A program made the translations under genes and the position numbers. 64,000 nucleotides of DNA from an uncultured Verrucomicrobiota bacterium (GTDB lineage: Bacteria > Verrucomicrobiota > Kiritimatiellia > CAIQIC01 > Lenti-01). Each line of letters opens with the position of its first letter. Position 1 is the stretch's first letter. The notes beneath the pieces were generated by a model, which searched no databases, had not been told where the DNA came from, and saw only the letters and a list, made by a program, of their open reading frames with translations. The stretch is taken from positions 1 to 64,000 of the forward strand of contig CALKWZ010000067.1 of assembly GCA_938003985.1 (NCBI GenBank). Reading direction: 5' to 3'. Shown here piece after piece: positions 7,774-16,966 of the stretch.

Positions 7774-10041
7774 CTAGTCCAGCGGCGGCAATCCCGCGGC
7801 GTCGAATTCGTAGACGGCCAACGCGGCGTTGTCGAACGTCTTGCGGAACCGCGCGTCCGCCTCGATCTGTTTCACGAAGTAATCCGGATAGACGCCCAGA
7901 TTCGTGATTTCTCGGTCCACCGGACCGACCAGGTGTTTTTTGACCACGATGGCGCCGACCCCGCGCTTGACCAGCAGTCGCATCCGGAAGTCGTTGTCTC
8001 CGCGCCAGAAGTCGCGCAGCCGGTACTTCAGGTACCATTCGTGCTGCACGGGAAACAGCCGGTAGTTGCCTTCCGGATACATGAACACCCGGTTGGGGGT
8101 CGGCGGATTTTTCTTGAGGTAGGCCATGCCGGCCTCCAGCGCCGGCGACACCTGGCGCAACTGCACGGCCTTGGCCAGCACGAAGCCCGCCTGCACCATC
8201 GCCAGCGCGGCCAAAACCGGCATCCACAGCCGCGGCCGGGGCAACCGCGCACACGATTCCGAGAAGGGCAGCAGCATGAACGGCAGCGCGGGCAGGAAGA
8301 AGCGCGCGTCCGGCGCGGTTTTCAGCAAATAGGCCGAAGGCAGCAGGAACGACAGCCCCACCCACAACGGCCACCGGTCCGCCGCCCACGTCCGCCACGG
8401 CACCGGCTGCCGCCGGTCCAGCGCGCGCCGGGCCAGCCCCAGCCCGACGACCAGCCAGAGCACCACGCCGCCATAGACCACCCAGTTCGCCGGCAAGCGC
8501 AGATCGCCCGGATGGTTGGCGATGATCTCCGCCTCGTAGCGGGACACCGGCCGGGATTTCGCCTTGGAGACGGAATCGCGATTGGCCGCCGGCGCCCGCG
8601 GCGCCACCGTCTCGACCGTCTTTTCGACGATGGATTTGACCTGTTGGAAGGGATAGTAGCCGCCCAGGGTGGCCAACATCCGGTCGGTGGCTTTCATCGG
8701 CACCCACAGCAGCGCGCACGCGATCGCCGCCGGCAGGAGCGCCCGCGCCACCCGCAGCGAACGCCGCCGGTCCGGCGCGCCGGCCAGCCGCTGGACAAAC
8801 AGCATGATCAGGAAAGCGGGAATGAACAGGACCGCCGTTTCCTTCATACCCAGCGCGGCCACGAGAAACGCCGTCGCCCAGACCCAGCGGCGCCGGTCCA
8901 GCAGGCAAAAGGCCGTCACCGCCTGCGCGGTCATCGGCACGTCCTGGTAGAACGTCATCGAAAACATCAGCGTGACGGGCAGCGAGGCCAGCACGAGCAG
9001 GTAGAGCAGGATCGCCGGCGTGGAAGCGTCCGGCCGGCGCCGCACCAGGAAGAAGCCGGCCGCCAGCAACTGCACCAGGAACAGCGCCTGGAAGACCTGG
9101 ACGGTCGCAAAGGCCGGCAAGCCGCGGTACAGCCAGGCGCCGGCGTAATGCCACAGGTTCGCGTGGGGATAGCGGCGCAATTCCACGTCGCCCCAGCCCG
9201 TGGGAATCGGGGCCTCGAACGTCGCCGCGGGCAGCCGGTCCGCTTGGTGGACCAGCATGTGGTAATGCGTGACTTCGTCGCCCACCAAAGCCTGCGGCGC
9301 CTGCAGCCCGGACCACAGCACCGCCAGCGCGGCGCCGACGATCAGCAGCGGCACGCCGACCACGAACCCGCGCAGGACGCGGCCGCCGGCAGCCGGCGGA
9401 GCCGGCGGAGCGTCCAACGCCGGCGCGGGAACCGGTTCCGGGCGCGCGTCCGGCCCGCGGCGCAGCGCCGCCAGTTCCGCGGCGAGCCGCTCCAGTTTCG
9501 TTTCCAGCAACGCGCAGCGCTGGGCGGTGGCGGTTTCGTCCTCCTGCAAGTTCGACAGCGCCAGCGAAACGTGGAACAGGACCATCAGGAAAAAGCCGAA
9601 GATCACCACGCCGACCGCCGTGACGTACTGCAGGCCCAGCAGCGCCGTCAGGAAATCCAGGATGGCCGGGAAAAACGCGCACAGGAGGATGCCGCCGCCG
9701 GTGAACATCCACAGGATGGCGTAGCGCTCTTTCAGGCGCGAGCGCCGCACGGCCTCGAACGTGCCGCCCACCACCAAGATGCTCAGCACTCCCATCAGGA
9801 GGCGGATGCGCACCAGGTAGCTGGTGGCGACCAGCCAATGCAGGATGCGCGTGTCCAGGCTGATCAGCACCAGGAACGCCCCCGCCAGCAGCAGCAGCAA
9901 CGCCACGGCGACCCGCATGCGGCGCGTCCACAGCGCCGAAACCGCGGCCACGGCCAGCGCCAGTCCGGCCACGAGCGTGACGATCAGCGGCAGCGTCACT
10001 CCCGCCCAGCGCGACACCCACAGCAGCAGGGCATCGGTCAT
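7774..10041 (-). CDS. DUF2304 / GT-C (GT39-like) fusion membrane glycosyltransferase
   Basis: The 755-aa polytopic protein has two parts. Residues 1 to about 165 match DUF2304: several membrane helices with YAILWMFTGGGILLC and a conserved SLxLSNLQEDE-like end, then a coiled coil (ETKLERLAAELAAL) and a Pro/Ala-rich linker. From about residue 220 it is a PMT/ArnT-like GT-C transferase with periplasmic-loop acidic residues (LVGDEVTHYHM), many membrane helices and a C-terminal soluble part. Such enzymes use polyprenyl-phosphate sugars. The neighbouring DPM1-like GT2 gene would make that donor. DUF2304 is normally a separate small protein beside GT2 genes; here it is fused. The ATG at 10041 lies 11 bp after the GT2 stop. 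Confidence 0.75.
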   Translation of the reverse strand: MTDALLLWVSRWAGVTLPLIVTLVAGLALAVAAVSALWTRRMRVAVALLLLLAGAFLVLISLDTRILHWLVATSYLVRIRLLMGVLSILVVGGTFEAVRRSRLKERYAILWMFTGGGILLCAFFPAILDFLTALLGLQYVTAVGVVIFGFFLMVLFHVSLALSNLQEDETATAQRCALLETKLERLAAELAALRRGPDARPEPVPAPALDAPPAPPAAGGRVLRGFVVGVPLLIVGAALAVLWSGLQAPQALVGDEVTHYHMLVHQADRLPAATFEAPIPTGWGDVELRRYPHANLWHYAGAWLYRGLPAFATVQVFQALFLVQLLAAGFFLVRRRPDASTPAILLYLLVLASLPVTLMFSMTFYQDVPMTAQAVTAFCLLDRRRWVWATAFLVAALGMKETAVLFIPAFLIMLFVQRLAGAPDRRRSLRVARALLPAAIACALLWVPMKATDRMLATLGGYYPFQQVKSIVEKTVETVAPRAPAANRDSVSKAKSRPVSRYEAEIIANHPGDLRLPANWVVYGGVVLWLVVGLGLARRALDRRQPVPWRTWAADRWPLWVGLSFLLPSAYLLKTAPDARFFLPALPFMLLPFSESCARLPRPRLWMPVLAALAMVQAGFVLAKAVQLRQVSPALEAGMAYLKKNPPTPNRVFMYPEGNYRLFPVQHEWYLKYRLRDFWRGDNDFRMRLLVKRGVGAIVVKKHLVGPVDREITNLGVYPDYFVKQIEADARFRKTFDNAALAVYEFDAAGLPPLD

Positions 10042-10052
10042 GTCCTTCAGGT

Positions 10053-10826
10053 TCAAGCGACGGTTCCTTCCAGGCGGCCCTTCGCGAACCGCGGATTCAC
10101 TTCGCGCACCCGGTCCACCACCAGCGCAAGGCCCACCTTGACCATGTAGTAGAGCGCGTCGAGGAAGCCGATGGACGACTGCCCCGTCGTCCGGCCGCGG
10201 AACGTCACCGGCGTTTCGGCGAAGGCGTATCCCTGGCGCCGCAGCAGCGCGAGCGCTTCGGGCTCGGGATAATCCGTCGGGTAGTAATGGGCGAAATAGT
10301 CCAGCAACGGCCGGCTCACCAGCCAGAAGCCGGACGTGGGATCCGAAATCCACGCCTTGCAGATGGAACTGAGGAACAGCGCCAGCGCCCGGATGCCGGC
10401 GTAGCGGAAGCGCGAACTGACGCACTCGCGCGTGGCGCCGAACCGGCTGCCCACCACCAGGTCCGCGCCGGTTTCCGCCATGCGCGCGACGAGTTTGCCG
10501 GCTTCCGCGGGCGGATGCTGGCCGTCGCCGTCCAACCGCAGCACATGATCGAAGCCGTTGCGGATCGCATATTGGAACCCGGCCTGCACGGCGCCGCCGA
10601 CGCCCAGGTTGTGCGGCAAGTCCAGCACCTCCGCCCCGCCGGCGCGCGCCACCGCGACGGTCCGGTCCTTGGAACCGTCGCTGACGACCAGCACCTTGAC
10701 CCCGGGCAAGGCCGCGCGGATTTCCGCCAGCAACGAGCCCAACGAGGCCTCCTCGTTGAAGGCCGGCACCAGCACCAGCAGATTCTTCAGGATGTGGTCG
10801 CGCTTAGCGACGTGCGCCTTGTCCAT
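10053..10826 (-). CDS. Polyprenyl-phosphate glycosyltransferase (GT2, DPM1-like)
   Basis: This 257-aa GT-A enzyme transfers a sugar to a polyprenyl phosphate on the cytoplasmic face of the membrane. It shows LVPAFNEEASL, LVVSDGSKDRT, LDLPHNLGVGGAVQAGF and the metal-binding LRLDGDGQHPP, all typical of dolichol-phosphate-mannose-synthase-like proteins. There are no C-terminal transmembrane helices, so flipping or anchoring would need a partner, possibly the DUF2304 half of the next gene. The first codons (CAAGGCGCACGTCGC) are duplicated 39 bp upstream, so the true start is uncertain; an internal start near KNLLVLVPAF is possible. Confidence 0.88.
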   Translation of the reverse strand: MDKAHVAKRDHILKNLLVLVPAFNEEASLGSLLAEIRAALPGVKVLVVSDGSKDRTVAVARAGGAEVLDLPHNLGVGGAVQAGFQYAIRNGFDHVLRLDGDGQHPPAEAGKLVARMAETGADLVVGSRFGATRECVSSRFRYAGIRALALFLSSICKAWISDPTSGFWLVSRPLLDYFAHYYPTDYPEPEALALLRRQGYAFAETPVTFRGRTTGQSSIGFLDALYYMVKVGLALVVDRVREVNPRFAKGRLEGTVA

Positions 10827-10860
10827 ACGCTCGACAGGCTACTACGCGACGTGCGCCTTG
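10807..10860. repeat. 15-bp direct repeat over the GT2 start
   Basis: GCGACGTGCGCCTTG occurs at 10807-10821, inside the first codons of the GT2 gene, and again at 10846-10860 in the short gap before it. It is probably a local duplication. Confidence 0.6.
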
Positions 10861-10887
10861 AAAAGGAAAAGACGGTTGCCCGGGGGA

Positions 10888-13140
10888 CTATTCCGCTTCC
10901 GCGAGCCGCACGCGCTGGATCAGCGCGCCGAGGTCCGCCGGATAATCGCCCGGCCCGTTTCCGGACGGATCGTAGGGTTCCGCCGCATGGAAACGATAGA
11001 TTCCCGTCCGGTTTTGCGCGGCCGCGGGCGGCGGTTCGAACGCGGCGGCCAGTTCCGTTGCGACGGAAGGCACGTCCAGCCAGATCGCGCCCGCTTCGCC
11101 CCACGGCGGCACCACCCGCAGGCGTTGCGATTGTTCCGGCCGGCCCGAGGAGGCCACCAGCGTCATCCGCACCCGGCCGCGCGGCGGCACCGGGCCCACC
11201 ACGCCGCAGCCTTCGCGGCTCCATTGCCCTTGGCTGCGCGTGCCGTCCGGCAAGACCATCGGCCGCACCGGACCCCAAGCCCCCCGCAACGCCAAGGGAC
11301 CGCCATCCAGCTGCTTGTCCAGCGCCAGCGGTTCCGGACCGACCGGTTCGGCGCGCAGGAACCGCAAAATGCGTTCGCCGTCTTGCCGCACGGCCGGCAA
11401 CGCCTGCCGGCTGCGGATCCGCGCCACCGGAATGGATTCCGTGAAGAGCGGCACCAAGCGCAACCCCTCCTCCAGCCCCGGCGCGGAATAGGAGGACACC
11501 ACCCAGACCTCCTCCGCGGCGGCGCGTTCCCTCAGCCAGGCGACCAGCATATCCCATTTGCGGGCCTTGGCCACGCTGCTCCAGCCGGCGACGCGCGTGC
11601 GGTTGTCCACCGCAAAGGGAAAACTGTCCGGAAGATAATCGAAGAACGCCAGGCGCGAGCCGATGCGCGCCTTCAAGCGCTCCACGCGCTCCGTCGCTCC
11701 CGCTTCCTGCCGCACCCCGTACGGAGCCGGCCAGCGCACCAGATTGGCGCCGCCCAGCGCCAGCGCGAGTCCGCCGGCCAAGACCGCGGCGCCGGACCGA
11801 CGGAGCCGCAATCCGCCCAGCCGCCGCGCCGCCGGCACCAGCAAGGCCGGCAGCAGCAACAGCACGAACGGCGCGATCCGCCGCTGGCTCCACATGCCCA
11901 TCTGCTCCGCGCCTTTCAGATAGGCGAACACCGGCAGCACCGCCCAGGCCACGCCGGCCAAAAACCGGGCGCGGCCGCCGCCGGCCGGATGCACCACGGC
12001 CGCCGCGCAGGCCAAAGCCAGCCAGGCCGCCGGCCAGCCGACGGCCGACCACAAATCGGCCAAGCCCTTCTCCACGCGCGGGGCTTCCGCCCAGGCTCCC
12101 AGCGCCAGCGCGAGAGGCACGCCGGCCACCAGCAGCCAGGCGGAAGCGCGCGGATGCAAACGCTCCAGCCCGCGCCGGAAGGTTTCCGCTCCCCGCAACC
12201 GCCAGGCCAGCAATCCGGCCAAGGCCGCCCCGAAAACCAGCATGAACACGTAGGCCACCTGGTGCGATTGGCTGCCCTTGAAATTGTATGCCAGATTGGA
12301 CCAGCGGAGGCTGCCGTAGGGGGCGCACACCCGCGCCGTGATCCACGCCAGCAGCGCCAAGCCGACGCCGAACAGCAGCAATCCGGCCAGCACCCGCCGC
12401 GCGGAACCGCCGTCCACGCACACCAGCGCCGCCAGGAGCGGCAGGGAAACCACGATCAACACCGGGTGGATGGCCGGCGCCAACCCCAGCGCGGCATAGG
12501 CCGCCAGCGAAACCGGCCGGCCGTTCGGCAAGGTCAGCCAATGCAGCGCGGCCAAGGCGACGAACGCGCCGCCGCACACTTCGGCATAGAAGCCGCGCAG
12601 CAGCATCGCCGGCAGCGGAGTGGCCAGAAACAAAGCCGCCGCCAACGCCAATCCCGCTCCGCCGCCCAAGCGCCGGCCCGCCGCCAGCAGCGTCCACGCC
12701 AACGCCAATCCGACGAGCGGAACGAACAGATCCAGTCCGCCCAGCGGCCAAATCCGCTGCAAGGCGGCGGCGGCCAGCGGCAAGGTGGGATAGAAAAACG
12801 GCTCGGTCGCACCGGTCGCGTCCGAACGCAGCCGGAACGAACGGTCGCGGGTATTGCGCTCGGCGGTGCGCGGCAGCAGGGTGCAGTCCTGGCGGACTTC
12901 ATCCGGCAGTTCCAGCACCATGCGATCCGTTTCGTTCGGTCCCCTTCCCTCGGCGAACGCATACGCCATCAGCCGATAGCCCGAATGGTCCAGCGCCGTG
13001 AACGTGTCCCCATGCGGCCGCAGCAGCAAGATGGCCGCCGCCAACGCGGCCGCGCGCATCCAGGCGCCGCCCCACGTGCCCCGGGTGCCGTGCCGGCACA
13101 ACCGCGCCGCACTTCCGGCGGCAAACGCCAGGATGGCCAT
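10888..13140 (-). CDS. Polytopic membrane protein, probable GT-C glycosyltransferase
   Basis: The 750-aa product has about 11-13 hydrophobic segments in its first 500 residues, then a soluble C-terminal domain of about 250 residues (LAFFDYLPDSFPFAVDN and on). An early periplasmic-type loop, FTALDHSGYRLMAYAFAEG, is placed like the acidic catalytic loop of PMT-family GT-C enzymes. It lies between a GT2 gene and another GT-C-like gene, so a role as membrane glycosyltransferase or polymerase is inferred from context. Start choice is uncertain: ATG 13140 is used, and GTG 13155 is equally near. Neither has a clear Shine-Dalgarno sequence. Confidence 0.6.
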   Translation of the reverse strand: MAILAFAAGSAARLCRHGTRGTWGGAWMRAAALAAAILLLRPHGDTFTALDHSGYRLMAYAFAEGRGPNETDRMVLELPDEVRQDCTLLPRTAERNTRDRSFRLRSDATGATEPFFYPTLPLAAAALQRIWPLGGLDLFVPLVGLALAWTLLAAGRRLGGGAGLALAAALFLATPLPAMLLRGFYAEVCGGAFVALAALHWLTLPNGRPVSLAAYAALGLAPAIHPVLIVVSLPLLAALVCVDGGSARRVLAGLLLFGVGLALLAWITARVCAPYGSLRWSNLAYNFKGSQSHQVAYVFMLVFGAALAGLLAWRLRGAETFRRGLERLHPRASAWLLVAGVPLALALGAWAEAPRVEKGLADLWSAVGWPAAWLALACAAAVVHPAGGGRARFLAGVAWAVLPVFAYLKGAEQMGMWSQRRIAPFVLLLLPALLVPAARRLGGLRLRRSGAAVLAGGLALALGGANLVRWPAPYGVRQEAGATERVERLKARIGSRLAFFDYLPDSFPFAVDNRTRVAGWSSVAKARKWDMLVAWLRERAAAEEVWVVSSYSAPGLEEGLRLVPLFTESIPVARIRSRQALPAVRQDGERILRFLRAEPVGPEPLALDKQLDGGPLALRGAWGPVRPMVLPDGTRSQGQWSREGCGVVGPVPPRGRVRMTLVASSGRPEQSQRLRVVPPWGEAGAIWLDVPSVATELAAAFEPPPAAAQNRTGIYRFHAAEPYDPSGNGPGDYPADLGALIQRVRLAEAE

Positions 13141-13166
13141 CGCAAGCAGATTCACGGGAGCGATTT

Positions 13167-14888
13167 TTACCTTTCCGGACGGCCGGGGCAACTGCAAAGC
13201 CCTGCGGCCAAGACCGGCAACAGCACCGCCATGAACTGGATGGTCAGGCGGTTCCACGCCACGCCCAGTTGCCACAGCCAGTTGTCGCCGTACATCAGCA
13301 CCACCACCAACAGGCCGCCCAGCAGGCCGAACGGCAGCAGCAATCCGAAGCGCTGGCGGGCACCGCCCCGGATCGCCAGCCAGCCGGCGACGGCCAGCGC
13401 CGCCGGCAAAACCACGTTCCATTGCTGCACGTCCAGCCACTGCCGTCCAACGTAGCCGCCGGCCGCCGCCAAGCGCCGGAGCCATTCCGCCGGCGCCGGA
13501 AAACCGCCCCCGAGCGCCGCCAGGCTGTGGTTGGTCACGTCCATGGCCACGGCCACGTAGAGTTTCCACGCCCCGGCGCACAGCGCCACGGGCAGGCCGA
13601 CGGCCGCCACGTCGCGCCACTTCCGCCCCGCCGCCGCCACCCAGGCCGCGCCCAGCGTCGCGAAAAGCAGGCCTTCGTTTTTCGTGCAGGCCGCGCCCGC
13701 CATGAACAGTCCCGCCCGCCACAATTCCGCTCGCCTTCCGCCGGCCTGCCAGGCCAGCAGCCGTCCGGTGGCGCACGCGAGCGCCAGCCAGAACGGCGCT
13801 TCGGCATATCCCCAGGAAGCGACCAGCGGCACCGCCGGCATGCTGGCGAACGCCGCGGCGAACAGCCAGGCGGGGCCGCGCCGCTGGCCCGAGCGGACCG
13901 CCACGATCTGCAACTGCCAAGCCGCCAGCCACAGGAAGATCGCGCCCCAGCCTTTGCTCCACTGCTCTTCCCAGCCGCCCGCGCACCAGCCGGAGAACGC
14001 CCAGGTCGCCGGCCACAGCAACGGATAATCGCCGGAACCCGGAACGAATTCGCCTACGCCCGCGAGCGCGCCGCCGGATACGGCCAGAATCTTGGCTTTC
14101 GGTCCCCACTGGGCCCAGGCGTCCCAATCGTCCGGCACGACGGCCGCGGCCATCAGCAACGCCCAGACCGCGGAGGCCGCCAAAATCGCCAGCGCGGCAC
14201 GACCGATCCAAACGTCCGCGCGCGAAGCCGGCTCATGGTTCGCCGGACGGCTTTCCCGCGCCCGGCGCCGGCCCGCCGCGAACCACGCCCACCCGGCCGC
14301 GCCCAGCAGGCAGGTTGCGTATCCCGCCGGCGCAAAGGAGCCGAACACGCCTTGGGCCAACGCGCCCGCGATGGCGAGCGCCAGGACGGCGGCCGACAAT
14401 CCCTCCGGCAAACTGAAGCCATGCCGCGTCGAACCGGCGGCCAACCCCAGCAATGCAAGGGCGGAAAGAATCAACCCCCGGGGAGTGGGCGGAACCGTCG
14501 AGAACGGCCGCGGCGCACCGCTGGAACCCGGTTCGACGCCCTGCAGCGCATATTCCGAACCGCGTTCCTCGATCCGCCGGGCGGACGAATCGACCGGAAT
14601 CCGCGGCAACACCAGATACTTGAAATAGGACAGCGTCACCTCCGCGCCGTCGTCTTCGTAGTTCCCGTCCAACGGCCAGCCCGCGTCGGCCGCGCGCGCG
14701 ACGTCCAAGGTCCGCGCCGGGATTCCGGCGCGTTCCAGGACGATGCGGCGCTGTTCGTCGGGACTGCGCCCGGCATAGAGCGCACGTTCGCGCGTCCACC
14801 ACAGGCGATACATGGCGCCCAACGCCAGCAGCGTCACCAGCAGCCAAAGCGCCACGGTCCCGTACAGAAAAACGCGCCGGCTTCTCAT
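13167..14888 (-). CDS. Polytopic membrane protein, putative GT-C glycosyltransferase
   Basis: The 573-aa protein has an N-terminal transmembrane helix, a soluble segment of about 90 residues (YRLWWTRERALYAGRSPDEQRR), then around ten membrane helices. A loop with PDDWDAWAQWGPKAKIL after a hydrophobic helix, followed by SGDYPLLWP, resembles the first catalytic loop of Wzy/PMT-type transferases. ACTKNEGLLFATLGA is a stretch often seen in such proteins. It overlaps the upstream GT4 gene by an ATGA junction. No specific family is recognised with certainty. The alternatives are an O-antigen ligase or polymerase. Confidence 0.6.
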   Translation of the reverse strand: MRSRRVFLYGTVALWLLVTLLALGAMYRLWWTRERALYAGRSPDEQRRIVLERAGIPARTLDVARAADAGWPLDGNYEDDGAEVTLSYFKYLVLPRIPVDSSARRIEERGSEYALQGVEPGSSGAPRPFSTVPPTPRGLILSALALLGLAAGSTRHGFSLPEGLSAAVLALAIAGALAQGVFGSFAPAGYATCLLGAAGWAWFAAGRRRARESRPANHEPASRADVWIGRAALAILAASAVWALLMAAAVVPDDWDAWAQWGPKAKILAVSGGALAGVGEFVPGSGDYPLLWPATWAFSGWCAGGWEEQWSKGWGAIFLWLAAWQLQIVAVRSGQRRGPAWLFAAAFASMPAVPLVASWGYAEAPFWLALACATGRLLAWQAGGRRAELWRAGLFMAGAACTKNEGLLFATLGAAWVAAAGRKWRDVAAVGLPVALCAGAWKLYVAVAMDVTNHSLAALGGGFPAPAEWLRRLAAAGGYVGRQWLDVQQWNVVLPAALAVAGWLAIRGGARQRFGLLLPFGLLGGLLVVVLMYGDNWLWQLGVAWNRLTIQFMAVLLPVLAAGLCSCPGRPER

Positions 14889-15982
14889 GGCTGGCCGGCC
14901 GTCCGCCGCAAGGCGGTTTTCAATTCTTCGCGCAACCGGACGACGTCCAAATGCCGCCGGTAGTATTCGCGCGCGGCCTCCATCTGCGCCCGGCGGGCCG
15001 CCGCATCCTGCTGCAACCGCCGCGCGGCGGTCCGCATTTCTTCCGGCGTATCCACTTCGATCCAGGCGCCGTCGCCCGGCGGAATGCCGCGCATCGCGCC
15101 CCGGCGCGCCACGATGGCGCGGCCCGCCGCCAGCGCTTCGATGCTCTTGATCTGCACGCCCATGCCCGCCGCGGTCGTCATCAGGATGATTCCGCACGCG
15201 CGGTACGGATCCCGCGCATCCGCATAGCGGCCGACCGGCTCGAATCCGGGTCCGGCGGCAAAGGCCGCCAACCGACCGAACACCTGGATCGGCGCGGCGG
15301 ACAAGCCCGGTCCCAGCCACCGCAAGCCTTCCCGGTTGAAGGCGTTGGCGGAGCCCAGCAGGCCGATCCGCTCCGAATCCGGCAGCTCCTGGGCGGCCAC
15401 GAACGGCGGGCTCCACAGCGTGCGGGTGATGCCCCGCTCGTGCAGGCTCCGTTCTTCCTGCTTCGAGATCACGATCACGAGATCGGCCGTTTTCAAATCC
15501 TGCGTTTCGCGTTTCCGGCCGCCCCACATGTAGTCCGACCAAACGTCCAGCAGCAGGACGACCTTGGGGCACGCCGCAGGAAATCCGGCCCAGAAGCTGT
15601 AGGCGAACACCGCCAAATCGGCCGATTCCGAGCGCCGCGCGATCCAGGCCGGATCGAAGGCGCAGCGGTGATAGGGATTCGCATGGCCGAAGGCCCGCTC
15701 CAGCCGCGCCGCCTTGCACCCCGCGCCGTAGGCCAGGCCCCAGGCGCGGCCGGGCCGGAACCGCCGCGGCTCTTCGTCTTCGCGGAACGCCGTGCGGAAC
15801 CCGAGGTTCTCCACTTCGGCGACGGTCTCGGGCGTCCAGCCCATGCCGACCGGCCGCCGGCGCGCGGAAAGAATCGTGCAGGAACCCAGTTCCCGGAGAC
15901 ATTGCAGCATCTTCCACGTCTCCGCCTTGCCGCCATGGTCGGCGGGCAGCGGGGCGTACGGAATCAGGGCGATGGAGTTCAT
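14885..15982 (-). CDS. Glycosyltransferase (GT4-like)
   Basis: This 365-aa GT-B-type protein begins ALIPYAPLPADHGGKAETW, a typical acceptor-side loop. The C-terminal half has LGSANAFNREGLRWL, IQVFGRLA, and MGVQIKSIEALAAGRAIVARRGAMRGI, the donor-binding part. The usual E-x7-E motif is replaced by a K-S-I-E-A-L-A-A-G stretch, as in divergent GT4 enzymes (sugar transferase WcaI/TagF-like fold). It is coupled by 4-bp overlaps to both neighbours, the SGNH gene upstream and the membrane protein downstream. Confidence 0.75.
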   Translation of the reverse strand: MNSIALIPYAPLPADHGGKAETWKMLQCLRELGSCTILSARRRPVGMGWTPETVAEVENLGFRTAFREDEEPRRFRPGRAWGLAYGAGCKAARLERAFGHANPYHRCAFDPAWIARRSESADLAVFAYSFWAGFPAACPKVVLLLDVWSDYMWGGRKRETQDLKTADLVIVISKQEERSLHERGITRTLWSPPFVAAQELPDSERIGLLGSANAFNREGLRWLGPGLSAAPIQVFGRLAAFAAGPGFEPVGRYADARDPYRACGIILMTTAAGMGVQIKSIEALAAGRAIVARRGAMRGIPPGDGAWIEVDTPEEMRTAARRLQQDAAARRAQMEAAREYYRRHLDVVRLREELKTALRRTAGQP

Positions 15983-16953
15983 GGGCCGTCCGCCGGGAGT
16001 CCGGCGCGCCGGCCGGCCTGCCACTTCGCCAGATCGCGCAGGAGGCGCTCCGTCCGCAACCGGCGGCCCTCCGCATTCAGATGGTAGGCGGAATCGTAGA
16101 ACAGCTCCGCCTCGAACCGGTAATCCTCCGGCGCGGAAACGACGTCCACGTCCAGCCGCGCCAGCTCCCGGGCCACGGCTTCGATCCACGCCCGCTGGTT
16201 GTCGAAGGAACGCGCCTCGAAACTGGGATAGCTGACCAGGAACGACGCCTGCGGATGCCGGGTCTTGATCGCCGCGACGTAGCGCGACAAGGCCCTGAAA
16301 ATCGCCGGATCCAGCCGGGCGACGTCCTTTGCGCGGGCCACCTCGAACCCCGGACTGGGTTTGCCCAGATGGCCGACGTAGTCGCCCAGCCGGTTGAAAC
16401 CGGAACGCCGGAGCGTCGCATCCGTGAAGACCGTCTTGCGGCGGAACAGATTGAACGATTTCCATTTCACGTATTCCGCAAGCTGGTCGGGCAGGCCGTA
16501 CATGCCGCGCCGATACAGGGCGGAGGCCGGCTGCTTCTGCACGTCGATCGTGATGGCGATGCGGTTGAAATCCCCGTCCCAATCCGCGAACTGTCCGTAT
16601 TCCGGAACGAGCACGACGACGTCGCCGTCGCGGACGTACGGCTCCGCGGTCGCCAGCGCGTAGCCCAGCCCCAGGCCGGCGTTCAAGCCCAGGTTGACGA
16701 CCGTCCAGCCCGCTTCGCGCGCGAGCCGCTCCGAATCCAGGCTGAACGCCAGATTGGATCCGCCGATCAGGATCAGGCGCTGCGGCGCGCCGCAGGTCGC
16801 TTCCAGCCGCCGCACCTTGTCCAGCCAGGCCATGTTGTAGTCGTCGTCCGGCAGAAACCGCGCGGGAAACGCCAGGCAAACGGTCGCCAGCCCGGCCGCC
16901 AGGCCGAGAAGCAGCGCCAGGAACAGGCTGATTTGCACGATGAAACGGCGCAT
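15979..16953 (-). CDS. SGNH-like protein partnering the MBOAT acyltransferase
   Basis: The 324-aa protein has an N-terminal signal anchor (about residues 5-29), so its domain lies outside the cytoplasmic membrane. LILIGGSNLAFSLDS places a nucleophile-like serine at S66. The end carries LFYDSAYHLNAEGRR, with D287 and H291 as the probable rest of the triad. This arrangement (DltD/AlgJ-like) is typical of proteins that pass an acyl group from an MBOAT protein to an extracytoplasmic polysaccharide. The MBOAT gene lies immediately upstream (13-bp gap), which supports the pairing. Expected role: O-acetylation or similar decoration of the exported glycan. Confidence 0.75.
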   Translation of the reverse strand: MRRFIVQISLFLALLLGLAAGLATVCLAFPARFLPDDDYNMAWLDKVRRLEATCGAPQRLILIGGSNLAFSLDSERLAREAGWTVVNLGLNAGLGLGYALATAEPYVRDGDVVVLVPEYGQFADWDGDFNRIAITIDVQKQPASALYRRGMYGLPDQLAEYVKWKSFNLFRRKTVFTDATLRRSGFNRLGDYVGHLGKPSPGFEVARAKDVARLDPAIFRALSRYVAAIKTRHPQASFLVSYPSFEARSFDNQRAWIEAVARELARLDVDVVSAPEDYRFEAELFYDSAYHLNAEGRRLRTERLLRDLAKWQAGRRAGLPADGP

Positions 16954-16966
16954 GGAGTGGAAACCC

